64,000 nt of DNA from Pedobacter westerhofensis (GCF_900182595.1 NZ_FXTN01000007.1:124001-188000), one strand, 5' to 3'. Shown: positions 8,903 to 20,100, numbered from the stretch's first letter. Program-made: numbers and translations. The notes: generated by a model from the letters alone, not told the origin.

Positions 8903-9746
8903 GCGTAAGTAAGTGTTTATCTATATAATCAAGAATTCCGGGGCTGTTAACCATATCGAATTTTCTCGCAAAAAGGTCTTTTGACGCCGAGATCTTCTCT
9001 GCATCGCTTTCATTTAATACTTTAGGATTAGCTCCTCCGGCACTCCAGTCGATATACCGAAAGTTATCGTTGATAATTTTATCCTTTATTGGGGAATTAA
9101 GTAAAATCGTCTGAAAAACGAATTCATCACTGGCCCAGCACAGCCAGAAGAAATCTTTTAGTTTTTTATCATTTTCCACTGTGTTCACCACATACATTGC
9201 TGTAGCAGGGCTCAGCATCCAGAACATCGATTTCCCGTAAGGGTGCAGGTTGTTTGGGAGCTTTCTCTTTGGCATCACCTTATTGATCAGGTTCTCCAGT
9301 CTGGTTTTTCCCCTGAACTCGTAGCCTGATAAATAGTATTTTTCCATTCTGAGCAGACCTTCTTTCCATTCATTTTTGATGTCACGGTAGCTCAGGAATT
9401 CTTTTCCCCTGTTTTCTTCAAAGAAGCTGTTGATCTGATCTGCGCTCTTAATCGGGTAGTCCTGCCCGCTTAAAAAATTGATAAAATCATATTCGATACC
9501 TGTAGCAACAATTTCCTTGATACATTCAAAGGTGGCAACTACAGTACTGTATCCAGCCCATTTTACATCAACCCTGTTGTTAATAAAGTAAACATTAGGC
9601 AGTGCCTCCATGAAAAGATGAGGATTGATGTCAAATTTTTTGTCTACATGAATATAAAAATCAAAATTTTCGTGAGCTAACTGCCGGATCATCCTTTCGG
9701 TTTGCCGGGGATTTGTATAAGTGAGAATGAGATGGGCAACACGCAT
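8886..9746 (-). CDS. GT14-like (core-2/I-branching) glycosyltransferase, second copy
   Basis: A 286-residue protein beginning MRVAHLILTYTNP and continuing FDFYIHVDKKFD. It is clearly paralogous to the GT14-like protein at 994-1878: the same LSGQDYPIKS block, the same CWASDEFVFQTILLNSP region and the same DNFRYIDW ending of the core. It heads the minus-strand operon with the aminosugar genes, so it may transfer or extend a unit that contains that sugar. There is no signal peptide. The family is clear by eye, donor and acceptor are unknown. The ATG at 9746 is the first good start after a 500-bp AT-rich gap. Confidence 0.85.
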   Translation of the reverse strand: MRVAHLILTYTNPRQTERMIRQLAHENFDFYIHVDKKFDINPHLFMEALPNVYFINNRVDVKWAGYSTVVATFECIKEIVATGIEYDFINFLSGQDYPIKSADQINSFFEENRGKEFLSYRDIKNEWKEGLLRMEKYYLSGYEFRGKTRLENLINKVMPKRKLPNNLHPYGKSMFWMLSPATAMYVVNTVENDKKLKDFFWLCWASDEFVFQTILLNSPIKDKIINDNFRYIDWSAGGANPKVLNESDAEKISASKDLFARKFDMVNSPGILDYIDKHLLTHGAYN

Positions 9747-10249
9747 TTTTCTGGTAGTGTTAATTGTATGTTAATGTAGATTTTTCCTAAATATATTGAT
9801 TATTATAGAAAATATAATGCCATTAATCAAGATATATAGTAATTATCTGCATTGTGTGGGTAAATATTACAAAAACACTTCCGGTAGCGAGTGTGATTGC
9901 GTTTCGTTTTGGTAAAAATATTATATAAAATATGGTGTGGAGAGCCTATTGCTTCAATTAAACATATTGATGATCTTTTTGTTTTATTTTTGATCCAAAT
10001 CAGTTTTGGGTAATGGGTGCTCGTATTTGTGTATTCTTTTTCCCATACTGTTGCAGCTCCCAAATATAAAAACCAGTTATTAGAATATGATTAGAGATAT
10101 CAGAATTGATACATAATAATATATTTTGATAAATCAATATCACTTGTTGGAGTAAAAAGGCTGAATGGGGATCCGTAACTAATAAAAAGCAATGATTATC
10201 AGCTGCAGGAACAATGGAATACCAGATGATTTTAATTACTTTTACTTCA
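9747..10249. other. AT-rich intergenic region, no gene seen
   Basis: Divergent gap of about 500 bp between the GT14 operon (minus) and the GT2 pair (plus). I find no credible coding sequence. The region should hold both promoters. A CAAATATA at 10061-10068 reads TATATTTG on the minus strand, fitting the Bacteroidota -7 element, but no matching -33 TTTG is placed well. A TATTTTTG on the plus strand at 9985-9992 is likewise unsupported. No strong hairpin or repeat was noticed. Confidence 0.5.
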
Positions 10250-11161
10250 ATGAAGCGCACCTCCATCATTAGTGTTAATTTTAATCAGCCGGAAGTAACG
10301 ATTGACTTTCTAAAATCAATACAACTACATGCCAATCTTTCAGCTACGGAGGTTATTCTGGTAGATAACGGAAGCAGAGAAGATCACGAAGAAAGTTTCC
10401 TGTCCGTATTCCCGGAACTGATCTACATCCGCTCTGATCAGAACCTGGGTTTTGCAGGGGGAAACAATATCGGGATCAGAAAGGCAAGCGGCGACTATCT
10501 GCTGTTGTTAAATAACGATACTGAAATCACTCCCGGGTTGATAGAAACACTCAGCGCCGAACTGGAGAGCCGTCCCGATATCGGCCTGATATCACCGCTG
10601 CTGCTCTATTTTGATGCGCCTGAAGTGGTTCAGTACGCCGGATTTTCCGAAATGAACTATCTCACCTGCCGTAACCGTGTGATCGGCGGTATGGAGCAGA
10701 ATACTGGTCAGTATGATCAGCAAAGCAGGGAAACGGCATTTTGCCATGGTGCGGCAATGATGTGCCGTACTGCAGACCTTGAGTCTGTGGGCCTGATGGA
10801 AGAACAGTATTTTCTATACTATGAGGAGCTGGACTGGTGCGAGAAGTTTAAAAGGGCAGGAAAGAAGATCTGGTTTACAGGTAAAGCCAAAGTTTATCAC
10901 AAAGAATCGATGAGTGTTGGCAAGGAAAGCATAATCAAGACCTACTTTATGACAAGGAACAGGATACTCTTTATCCGCAGGAATACGGGCCTGCTGAATA
11001 CGGTGCTTTTCTGTATTTACTATATTGGCCTTGCCTGTACCAAACAGGTGCTCATCTATCTGCAGAAAGGCCGCAAAGATTTAATTAAATGGGTTTTTCG
11101 CGGGATCGGATGGAACCTCACACATTCAAAAGGAAGTACCGTACTCGGTTTTAAAATTTAA
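10250..11161 (+). CDS. GT2 family glycosyltransferase (rhamnosyltransferase-like)
   Basis: About 303 residues from ATG 10250; in-frame codons further upstream add an unlikely hydrophobic extension. It has the GT2 pattern: TSIISVNFNQP at the first strand, LVDNGS (about residue 36), NLGFAGGNNIGI (about 64-75), LLNNDTEI (the DxD site, about 85-92) and EELDWCEKFKRAGKKIWF (the acidic motif before the C-terminal helix). This arrangement is typical of WbbL-like rhamnosyl- and related transferases that add sugars to lipid-linked intermediates. The C-terminal part has a short hydrophobic segment that may touch the membrane. It lies 6 bp before the next GT2 gene, so the two form an operon. Confidence 0.88.
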   Translation: MKRTSIISVNFNQPEVTIDFLKSIQLHANLSATEVILVDNGSREDHEESFLSVFPELIYIRSDQNLGFAGGNNIGIRKASGDYLLLLNNDTEITPGLIETLSAELESRPDIGLISPLLLYFDAPEVVQYAGFSEMNYLTCRNRVIGGMEQNTGQYDQQSRETAFCHGAAMMCRTADLESVGLMEEQYFLYYEELDWCEKFKRAGKKIWFTGKAKVYHKESMSVGKESIIKTYFMTRNRILFIRRNTGLLNTVLFCIYYIGLACTKQVLIYLQKGRKDLIKWVFRGIGWNLTHSKGSTVLGFKI

Positions 11162-11167
11162 GTATTC

Positions 11168-12337
11168 ATGATTATAATTTTTTGGATCAGCATTTTCCTG
11201 ATCGTTTACACATTTGTTGGTTATGGGTTTGTACTTTATATCCTGGTAAGGATTAAAGGAATATTTAAAAAGCCGTATATATTTAAAACAGAAGCAGCGC
11301 TGCCCAGCGTTACCGTATTGATTGCTGCCTATAACGAGGAAGATATCATCGAAGACAAGATAGAGAACACCTTGCAGCTGAACTACCCGAAGGACAAGGT
11401 ACAGGCCATTTTTATTACTGACGGATCATCAGACAGCACGGCAGACAAGGTCAGGGGATTTGATGACATCACACTTCTCCACCAGGATATCCGCGCTGGT
11501 AAGATGGCGGCCATCAAAAGGGCTATACCTTATATCAAGGGAGAAATCACTGTTTTTACAGATGCTAATACCTTCTTAAACAAAGAGGCCCTGCTGGAAT
11601 TGGTTAAACATTATCAGAACCCTAAAGTAGGGGCTGTAGCAGGTGAAAAAAGAATACTTGTGGAAGAAACTGCAGATGCGAGTTCTGCAGGTGAGGGCTT
11701 CTACTGGAAATATGAATCCAAGCTAAAGAAATGGGATTATGAGCTCTATTCCAATGTGGGTGCTGCGGGCGAACTGTTCAGTATCCGTACCAACCTTTAT
11801 CAGCCTGTGGAAAGCGACACGATCATCGACGATCATATGATTGCCATGCGTATTGCAGAAAACGGCTTTATTATCGCCTATGAACCTGGTGCTTATGCAA
11901 TGGAAACCGCTTCGGCAGATGTGAAGGAAGAGCTCAAAAGAAAAATCAGGATCGCGGCCGGAGGTATACAGTCCATCATGCGTTTAAAAAAAGCAGCAAA
12001 CCCTTTTAACAATCCGGTATTTACCTTTCAGTATATCAGTCACCGGGTATTGCGCTGGACTATCACTCCATTTCTTTTGTTTCTGGTCTTTATTCTCAAC
12101 GTGATCATTGCGCTGGATACACAGAATGCTTTCTATCAGATATTCCTGGTGCTGCAGGTATTGTTTTATTTACTGAGCCTCACAGGCCTATATTTTGAGA
12201 GCAGGAATATTCGTGTAAAAGCACTCTTTATTCCTTATTATTTTTGCGTGATGAATTATGCGGTACTTGCCGGTATCATCAGGTATTACAAAAAGAACCA
12301 GAGTGCTGCCTGGGAAAAATCTAAAAGGAAAATCTAA
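11168..12337 (+). CDS. Membrane-anchored GT2 glycosyltransferase (processive-synthase-like)
   Basis: A 389-residue protein with one N-terminal membrane helix (residues 1-26), a GT2 domain (about 45-280) and three or four C-terminal helices (about 295-385). Motifs are VLIAAYNEED, TDGSSDST, FTDANTFL (DxD) and HRVLRW, which resembles the QxxRW product-channel motif of hyaluronan/PNAG-type synthases with His in place of Gln. It may therefore polymerise or extrude a glycan, or transfer one sugar at the membrane. It follows the GT2 gene by 6 bp. The gene ends 28 bp before the convergent end of the biosynthetic operon, with no clear terminator between them. Confidence 0.85.
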   Translation: MIIIFWISIFLIVYTFVGYGFVLYILVRIKGIFKKPYIFKTEAALPSVTVLIAAYNEEDIIEDKIENTLQLNYPKDKVQAIFITDGSSDSTADKVRGFDDITLLHQDIRAGKMAAIKRAIPYIKGEITVFTDANTFLNKEALLELVKHYQNPKVGAVAGEKRILVEETADASSAGEGFYWKYESKLKKWDYELYSNVGAAGELFSIRTNLYQPVESDTIIDDHMIAMRIAENGFIIAYEPGAYAMETASADVKEELKRKIRIAAGGIQSIMRLKKAANPFNNPVFTFQYISHRVLRWTITPFLLFLVFILNVIIALDTQNAFYQIFLVLQVLFYLLSLTGLYFESRNIRVKALFIPYYFCVMNYAVLAGIIRYYKKNQSAAWEKSKRKI

Positions 12338-12365
12338 CCTAACCTGTTACTAAGGGGATAATGAT

Positions 12366-13106
12366 TTATTTGTAGGCCGAGAGATGGATCCGGACTGCAG
12401 GGCCCAGCGATTCGCAGGCAATGCTCATCATGTACGCCTGGTCAAATTCCAGGGTTTTGATGTTCCAGCCGGCAGTTACGCCTTTGATTAGCGGATTGAT
12501 TTTGGTAGGTGTGTCCAGGCAGCTGATCAGCTTCAGATCGTTGATCAGCCCGGTTCCAAGACCCTTTAGAAAGGCCTCTTTTCTGGTCCATATGCGAAAA
12601 AATTCCTGCCTGGGATGCCCGCTCTTTTGTACCTGAGCAGATTCTGCCTCAGAAAACGCGTATTCAGCAACAGAATGGTAGTCGAAATCCGTCTGCATTT
12701 GTTCAACGTCTATCCCCACCGGCTGTTTCGCAATAGCGATCACCGCCTCATCACCAGAATGCGATACATTGAAATGAACACCCGTATTTTCCGGTATCAG
12801 GGGTTTATTATTTTCGGACAGCATGATCTTGATGTTTTCGGGCGCTGACGATGCTGCATCAGCCAGCAATATTTTGAGTACGGCCCGGGTAACAGTAAAC
12901 TGCTGCGCATCTTTCTGCTCGTGAAAACGTGCCGCACGGGCTTTTTCTTCCGCATTCAGCAGCTGCTCCAGCTGCAAAAACTGCGGCTTTTGGCTCAGAA
13001 TGTCCAGCTTCCAGATATTGATCAGGCCCGGGCTGGAATCCGCAGGTCTCACATCCGGCAGCTGGTCAACATTTTCGCAGTGTAAATAATGGGCAGGCAT
13101 TATCAT
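12366..13106 (-). CDS. Sfp-type 4'-phosphopantetheinyl transferase
   Basis: About 246 residues. It carries the Sfp superfamily motifs: GVHFNVSHSGDEAVIAI (P1/P2 region), VGIDVEQM (the Mg-binding Asp-x-Glu) and FFRIWTRKEAFLKGLGTGL (WxxKEA). Enzymes of this family move the phosphopantetheine arm from CoA to the conserved Ser of carrier domains. Here the targets are almost surely the three carrier domains of the two synthases encoded just upstream. The start is placed at ATG 13106 (another at 13100), 4 bp after the NRPS stop; upstream in-frame codons would overlap the NRPS gene. It is the last gene of the four-gene minus-strand operon. Confidence 0.92.
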   Translation of the reverse strand: MIMPAHYLHCENVDQLPDVRPADSSPGLINIWKLDILSQKPQFLQLEQLLNAEEKARAARFHEQKDAQQFTVTRAVLKILLADAASSAPENIKIMLSENNKPLIPENTGVHFNVSHSGDEAVIAIAKQPVGIDVEQMQTDFDYHSVAEYAFSEAESAQVQKSGHPRQEFFRIWTRKEAFLKGLGTGLINDLKLISCLDTPTKINPLIKGVTAGWNIKTLEFDQAYMMSIACESLGPAVRIHLSAYK

Positions 13107-13110
13107 TCCG

Positions 13111-16100
13111 TCAAGATACGTTATCCAATACTTCCTGCAGCTTTCTGGCAAAGGATTTGTCATATGGCGACAGGAGCATGGTTTTGTGATCTCCCGGCAC
13201 ATCATATACCTCTACCCCCTTAAGGGCATATTTTTGCCATCCCAGGTATTTATAGTCCTCTACAAAGTAAACATTGTCTGTTGCCCTGAATAAATGGATC
13301 TTCTCATCGAAAGGGGCAAGTTTATAAGCCTGGTAGGCAATTTCGTATTTTTCATCAATTCTGCGCATGATCTCATATATCGCGCCCTGGCGCTGCTCCG
13401 GGGCTTTGTTGATCCCGAGTATCGCATTCACTTTTTTCGACAGGAGGTAACCCTGATAACTCAGCGTTTTGCCCGGATTTCTCATCATTGATTTAATTAT
13501 CCACCAAAATTTGGGTAATTGTTTTTTTATTTTTTCCACGTAGACGTCCATGCCGTTGCCATGGAAATCAAGATTTTTTGCATTGGTGTCAAAAATCGCC
13601 AGCAGTTTGATCTCACGGCCCATCAGCCTCAGCTGCCTGGCCATTTCGATAACCACATACCCTCCAAAAGAATAGCCCGCCAGTGCATACGGCCCCGTTG
13701 GATTTTGGGCCAGGATGCTGTCGATATAGTACCTGGCAATATCTTCCATATTGTCCATCGGTTCTTCCACACCATCCAGTCCCTGCGCCTGTATCCCGAA
13801 TACAGGCTGTTCTGTGTCTACATGCAGTCCGATTCCACTGAAATTCAGTACGTTATAACCACCGCCATGCACGATATAGATAGGTGTTTTTGATCCCGAT
13901 GGTTTGATTGGCACTAATGACGTATACGTAGTTGGCCTGTTTTGCCCGTCGAAAAGCCTGGCCAGCGTTCTGATTGTTGGGTATTCAAACAGCGTAGCAA
14001 GGGGCAGGCCATGACTGTTGGCCTTTTCAATCTGGATCATAAACTGGATCGCAATAAGTGAATGGCCTCCCAGCTCAAAGAAGTTATCGTCGATGCCGAT
14101 ATCTTTGACATTGAGCAGCTCTTCCCATATTTTCACAATCTCTTTTTCCGTTTCTGTTTGCGGGGCAGTATAGGTACTCTGATTACCGGAATGCAGCTGA
14201 TCTGGTGCCGGCAATGCCTGCTTATCGATTTTGCCGCTGCTGGTCCGCGGAAAATCCTTCAGCCATACAAATACCGAAGGAATCATGTATACCGGTAAGC
14301 GGTGCTGTATTTCTGTTCTTACATAACTGGTATCTTCCTGCCCGTTATTTGCGGAGATATAAGCCACGAGTCTTTTCTGACCATTGTGGTCTTCTCTTGC
14401 CGTAACCACAGCCTGCGCTATTCCGGGAACACGGTTGAGCATCACTTCAATCTCACCGATCTCAATACGGTATCCCCTGATTTTTACCTGATCGTCGTTG
14501 CGGCCGATAAATTCAATATTGCCGTCACTGAGGATCCTGGCGAGATCTCCGGTACGGTAAATACGTGTCTGGCTGCCGTTCTGCAAGCTCAGCTGTACAA
14601 ACTTCTGATTTGTGAGCTCCGGTTTGTTCAGGTATCCCGAGGCCAGGCTGGCACCGGCAATGCACAATTCCCCGATTTCCCCTTCGCTGAGGATTTCCAG
14701 GCTGTCATCGGTAATATAGATATCTGTATTGGCTATTGGTTTTCCGATATTGGGCAGGCCCGGCCAGCGCGATGAGTTCCCGCTCAGTTTAAGTTGTGTA
14801 ACCACATGACATTCTGTTGGACCGTACTGATTGTACAATACGCAGCCCGGAATGGCTTTGAAAAAGTTTTCCACCTGTGGGGTGATTTTTAGCTGTTCCC
14901 CGGCGGTCATTACCTCCTGAAGCGCAGACGGAAAGGTTCCTATGCTTACGGCTGTTTCTGCCAGAAACTGAAGGGCAACAAAAGGGAGATAGATCCTGTT
15001 GATCTTATTGCGCTCTATCTTTGCCAGCAGGTTATCAGGATTGAGCCGCATCACATCATCAATCAGGATCAGCAAGCCACCGCTAGTGAGCGTGGCAAAA
15101 ATCTCCTGAAAAGATACATCAAATGTTAAGGGGGCAAATTGCAATGTTTTACTTTCGGCCGTAGCTATAGAATTGGTGTTTTGCCATAATATCAGGTTTA
15201 CCAGCGCGCGCTGGGTAAGATATACGCCCTTTGGTTTTCCGGTAGAGCCCGAAGTGTACAATACATAGGCATTTGAGTTCTCAAAAGGCAGTGGCTGCTC
15301 AGGCAGGCTGTAGGTACGGTCAAAATCAATAGTTTCCAGCTCCAGTTTATTAAAGAACTTGTTTTCTACCGCACTGGCGATGCAGAACTTAAGATTCGAA
15401 TCATCGATGATCTGGTTTAGCCTGTCTTCGGGGTAGGTAGGATCCAGCGGCAGATAGGCTTTGCCTGCTTTCAGGATAGCTATCACTGCCACCACCATGT
15501 TTAGCCCGCGGGTGGTGCTGATGCCGATGATCTCTTCGTCAGGCGCATGGTGTAAAATTGCCCTGCTCAGGTTATCTGCCCTGATATTCAGGTTGCTGTA
15601 ACTGATAGATTCATCTTTGAAACTAATCGCCGGCCTATCTTTAAAACGCTGCGCGGCATTTTCAAACATTTGCTGAATGGTTACATCACCAAGTTCTGTT
15701 CTTTCACCGGCAGTGCTCGTCTCCTTTCTTTTGGAGACTTTTGTAGTTCTTTTAAATACAGATTGCCTCAGATAGTCTGCAGAACCCGGTACCAGCAGGT
15801 CGCTGATCTTGTTTCCGGGATTGGCAACCATAAATTTGAGCATCTGCTCATATCCATCCATCATCATCCGGATCGCCTGCTCGTCAAACAGCTGAGTATT
15901 GAAAGACCATTCCAGTGTTAAAGCCTTTTCTGAACCGCTGGCATTGATAAAGAGTTCAAAACTTTCGTATTCCCTGGGATTGCTGATGAGCTGATAATCC
16001 AGCCCTTCAAAGGAAACACCATCATCCAGCCCCATGTCTACGTTAAACACTACTGGGACCAGGGGTATCCGGGAGGGGTCTCTTGCCACCTTCAGTTTGC

Positions 16101-17169
16101 GCAATAGATTTCCCCAGGTGATCTGCTGATGATCAAAGGCATCCAATATCGCGGGTTTCCTGACTTTGAGATACTCTTTGAAACTAAAATTTTTATTGGG
16201 GCGGCTTCTGAGCGGCAGCAGGTTGACGCAATGCCCTACCAGGTTATAATTTCCGGTAATAGATTGTCCGGATGCCGGTAAGCCTACCACGATATCCTTC
16301 TGACCGGTAATCAGGTGCAGGAAAAGCTCAAATGAGGATAGCAGGGTAAGCACCAGGCTTGATCCCTCTGCCTTGCCTGTGGCTTTTAAATCATTTACCA
16401 GCGTATTATCAAGTTTAAAATCTAATCTTTTGCTTTTAAATGTCCTTGTTGCCGGACGTGGGTTGCTGGTAGGTACATCCAGCACCGGGATTTCGTTATG
16501 ATATTGATTTAACCAGTATTCTTCTATGGCCTGGCGTTCTTTGCTGCCTGCAAATTCAAGCTGTTCCCTTGCAAAATCCGTTAGTGATTTGGCTTCGGGC
16601 AGCTGTGGCTGGCGATGCGCAGCAAATGCAGAGTAAAACTTGCTCAGGTCCTGTAAAAGGATCCCGAGCGACCAGCCGTCACAAATGATGTGGTGACCGG
16701 TAAATGTAAAGTGATATTCTTTTTCCGAGAGCTGCTGAATGCCCGCCTTGAAGAGGGGGCCGTTCAGCAGATCAAATAAATACAAAGCGTCGCCCAGTAC
16801 ATATTCTCTTAACGACTTTTCCTGTTCCTCAGGGCTTTGTGCGGAGAGATCTGTATAAGTAAGATAGTCCTTTACATTATCGTAAACGATAATTGTAGCG
16901 CCATCCTGACTAAAGGAAGATCTCAGCGCTTCATGCCTGAGCACCAGGCTTTCAAGCGCTTTCTTTAAAAAGCCGACATTAATTTCGCCTTTAATCCTGA
17001 GGGATACCGATTCGTTGTATCCCCTGATTGCATCCTGACCGCCGAGCATACAGGATGTCCAGATTTCCTTTTGTGGTTCTGTAGCCGGGGCCATATTGAT
17101 CACTTCACCGGAGGCAAAAGGATCAAAATCGACCTTTTTGTATATTATCGTATTTTTACGCTCTGTCAT
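13111..17169 (-). CDS. Nonribosomal peptide synthetase, C-A-PCP-TE
   Basis: A 1352-residue single-module termination synthetase. Domains: condensation about 25-460 with intact HHIICDG at 159-165; adenylation about 495-985 with YTSGSTGKPKG (638-648), YGPTE (782-786), YRTGDL and the A10 Lys in SSGK (977-980); peptidyl carrier with GGHSL, arm Ser 1037; type I thioesterase about 1090-1350 with GYSFG (Ser 1167), Asp 1194 and His 1328 as the likely triad. Residues at the specificity positions read D-V-Q-V-M-A-Q-V-V-K, nearest in my memory to proline codes. It would accept the chain from the upstream hybrid synthase, add one amino acid and release the product. It begins 3 bp after the hybrid synthase stop. 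All catalytic motifs look intact. Confidence 0.95.
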   Translation of the reverse strand: MTERKNTIIYKKVDFDPFASGEVINMAPATEPQKEIWTSCMLGGQDAIRGYNESVSLRIKGEINVGFLKKALESLVLRHEALRSSFSQDGATIIVYDNVKDYLTYTDLSAQSPEEQEKSLREYVLGDALYLFDLLNGPLFKAGIQQLSEKEYHFTFTGHHIICDGWSLGILLQDLSKFYSAFAAHRQPQLPEAKSLTDFAREQLEFAGSKERQAIEEYWLNQYHNEIPVLDVPTSNPRPATRTFKSKRLDFKLDNTLVNDLKATGKAEGSSLVLTLLSSFELFLHLITGQKDIVVGLPASGQSITGNYNLVGHCVNLLPLRSRPNKNFSFKEYLKVRKPAILDAFDHQQITWGNLLRKLKVARDPSRIPLVPVVFNVDMGLDDGVSFEGLDYQLISNPREYESFELFINASGSEKALTLEWSFNTQLFDEQAIRMMMDGYEQMLKFMVANPGNKISDLLVPGSADYLRQSVFKRTTKVSKRKETSTAGERTELGDVTIQQMFENAAQRFKDRPAISFKDESISYSNLNIRADNLSRAILHHAPDEEIIGISTTRGLNMVVAVIAILKAGKAYLPLDPTYPEDRLNQIIDDSNLKFCIASAVENKFFNKLELETIDFDRTYSLPEQPLPFENSNAYVLYTSGSTGKPKGVYLTQRALVNLILWQNTNSIATAESKTLQFAPLTFDVSFQEIFATLTSGGLLILIDDVMRLNPDNLLAKIERNKINRIYLPFVALQFLAETAVSIGTFPSALQEVMTAGEQLKITPQVENFFKAIPGCVLYNQYGPTECHVVTQLKLSGNSSRWPGLPNIGKPIANTDIYITDDSLEILSEGEIGELCIAGASLASGYLNKPELTNQKFVQLSLQNGSQTRIYRTGDLARILSDGNIEFIGRNDDQVKIRGYRIEIGEIEVMLNRVPGIAQAVVTAREDHNGQKRLVAYISANNGQEDTSYVRTEIQHRLPVYMIPSVFVWLKDFPRTSSGKIDKQALPAPDQLHSGNQSTYTAPQTETEKEIVKIWEELLNVKDIGIDDNFFELGGHSLIAIQFMIQIEKANSHGLPLATLFEYPTIRTLARLFDGQNRPTTYTSLVPIKPSGSKTPIYIVHGGGYNVLNFSGIGLHVDTEQPVFGIQAQGLDGVEEPMDNMEDIARYYIDSILAQNPTGPYALAGYSFGGYVVIEMARQLRLMGREIKLLAIFDTNAKNLDFHGNGMDVYVEKIKKQLPKFWWIIKSMMRNPGKTLSYQGYLLSKKVNAILGINKAPEQRQGAIYEIMRRIDEKYEIAYQAYKLAPFDEKIHLFRATDNVYFVEDYKYLGWQKYALKGVEVYDVPGDHKTMLLSPYDKSFARKLQEVLDNVS

Positions 17170-17172
17170 TTG

Positions 17173-20100
17173 TTAAATCTTTGACTCTACCTGAAGGTAT
17201 TTGCTGGGGTTCTCCGGGTCTGCTATAAACCATGCCGGGTTGCCGGCCTGATCTCTGCCCAGTTTGGCGCCTTCTACAGGAGGAGCCTCAATCCCTTCAG
17301 TTTTTTTTGCAGTTAGAGGTTCAGTCAGAGGAATTAAGTCTACGCTTATCAGTTCAATAATACTTTCCCTGAACTTCGCCGCAATCAGTTCAATTTCATC
17401 CATGGTATGCGCCTCTGTAAGGAAACATGGAAAACCGTCCCAGATATGGATGCCCTTTTCACGCATGAGCGTAAATAACAGCTCACTGTACGGGTATTCT
17501 TCTTTAAACTTGATTTTCCACAGGGAGCCGAAATAAGCGGCATACATGGGCAGATGAAACTCTTCCATTGTACTGTTCAATAAGCCGGCCAGATAAGTGG
17601 TATGCTGATTTAATGTAGCCTGCAATGCTGTTCCTTTTTCCTTCATATAAAGAAGGGAAGCCCTTCCCGCGGCCAGCGCCAGCGGGTGCCTCACAAAAGT
17701 TCCGGCGAAATAGGTTACACCAATCTCAGGGAAGGAATCGTCTCCGTACTTCCAGAACCCTCCATCGAGGGCATCCATAAATTGTTTTTTTCCAGCGATG
17801 GCACCCACAGGCATGCCGCCCCCAATCACTTTTCCGTAGGTGCCCAGATCGGCCTGGATACCAAACATCGCCTGTGTGCCTCCCTGGTGTGCACGGAATC
17901 CGGTGATCACCTCATCGAATATCAGTACAGTTTCAGACTGCAGGGTGATTTCCCTTACTTCCTTTAAGAAATCTACCGGCTGGAACTCTGGCCTTCTGCT
18001 TTGCACAGGTTCAACCAGTACTGCAGCAAGTTCATGTGCCCTTTCCCTGATGATCTCTAAACTTTCATCAGTACCGTAATCCAGGATCAGCATATTTTGT
18101 ACAGCCTCGGGCAATATGCCGGGTGCTGCGGGGAAGCTTTTCAATTTTTTTGTTCCCCTGATAATCACTTCATCATTGATGCCGTGATAAGAACCTGAGA
18201 AAGCTACAATCATTGAACGGCCGGTTACTGTACGTGCAATCCTCATTGCTCCCAGAACAGCTTCAGACCCGGTATTGCACAATGCGGCACGGTCAAAGCC
18301 TGTGAATTCACAAATGAGTGCGCTCAGTTCTCCGGCCAGCTCATGCTGAGGGCCAATTTCATATCCTTTTTCTACCTGGTCCAGTACCGCGGCTTTAAGC
18401 GCAGGATGCTGGTAGCCCAGTAAATTGGAACCAAATCCATTGAGGGCATCTATGTATTCATTTCCATCGATATCCCACAGGTGACTGCCCAGGGATTTGT
18501 TGGTTACAATGGAGTAAACAATTTCTTTGGTATAGGGCTTAAATCCTGATACAACCCTTGGATCGGCCATATGCGCCCGGTTCTTTTGGGCAAAAGCCTT
18601 ACTTGCGGCAGTTTTCTGATTATAGCGCAGGGTTAACTGATCAAGGAATTCCTTTTGGGCAGGGGCCAGCGATGTCGCCTGCTTTTCTATGCGTGCAACA
18701 GCACCAAATGGTTTTTTTATTTCTGCGAGTTCTTCTGCTGAGATGCCTGATAAAGACAGGTCCTGTGCTGCTGAATTAGGCGATGAAAATGAAGGTGCAA
18801 CTTTTACGGGTGAGGGAGCAGCGCTTTCAGCGTAATTTATTCCTGCGTTGATGTCCGGACTGGCTTGTGGCGTACCCTGCATTAATTCTACCTGCCTGGA
18901 AAGCAGTTGCAGCTGCTGGGCAATCAGGCCAAGGGCAGAGTCTGACGGCGTAAAGCTGGCCGCAGGCTGCGGCGCGTAATTCTGCACAGGCGCAGCCGCT
19001 GTGCGCACAGCTGATTTTTCTGCAGGCAGGCTTTGGTCTACAAATGCAGCAAGCGTATCTATCGTAGAGTATTCCTCATTCAGCTGTCTGAAGGTTATGG
19101 GCAGTGCAAATTCCTTTTTGAAAATAAGAGCCACCTGTGTTAGGAGCAATGAATCCAGCCCGATCTCAATAAAGCTCATTTCGGGGGTAACACCATCCAT
19201 TTCAATTCCTGAGGCATTTTCCAGGATGTCTTTTATTTTTTCTGTTAAAGTATCTTTCCTCATCGCAGTATATGATTCTGTTATCGGTTGGTTAAGCGTA
19301 TATGGTAGTTGTTTTGGTTCTGCCCAAAATCTTTTCCTGTTGTAACTGTAGGTAGGGAGATCAATGCGCCGTCTTTTTTGCCCCTGGTAAAAGGACTTCC
19401 ATTCAGGGCTCAGGCCCAGTTGCCATACTTTTCCCAGTGCTGTTAAAATTGATTCGGTGGCGCCTGCACTTTCCTTCTTGTCAAGACTCGCAACTGCATT
19501 GAAATTAGTCCTGCTGCCATGCTGCCAGGCCAGGGTAGTACAGGTATTGCCCGGCCCGCACTCAATCAGCAGCGGGTTATCCAGTTTCAGTACGGTGTCT
19601 ATCGCAGGAGAGAAGAGCACTGTTTTTCTGAGGTGGCTGGTCCAGTATGCCGGGTCCTGTGCTTCTGCGTCTGTAAGGAAATCACCTGTTACGGTAGAAA
19701 CAATTGGCTTTTGCGGCCTGTTTAATTTGATTTCCCCAACCACCGCTGCGAACTCGTTCAGTACAGGGTCCATCATCCATGAATGAAAAGCGTGGCTGGT
19801 GAGCAGTTTTTTATGAAGGACCTGTTTTTCGTCCAGCTTTTCCTGAAAAGCATTGATATCTAGATCTGTCCCGGCAACTACACATAATTTGGGACTGTTT
19901 ACCGCTGCAAGAGATAAGGTTGAAGGGAGGATGTTTTCGATACTGCTGAAAGCTGCGCGAACGCTGAGCATGCTTCCTCCGGGAAGCTTGCTCACCAAGT
20001 CTCCGCGGGTTGCAATCAGCTTTAGTCCGTCTTTGAGCGAGAACACCCCGGCCAGATGTGCAGCTACATATTCACCGATGCTATGCCCGCAAAGGATCGA

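Noticed and set aside
9827..10269. Two small minus-strand open frames in the gap before the GT2 genes
   Set aside because: They are short, AT-rich, overlap each other, have no ribosome site or family pattern, and run into the start of the GT2 gene.
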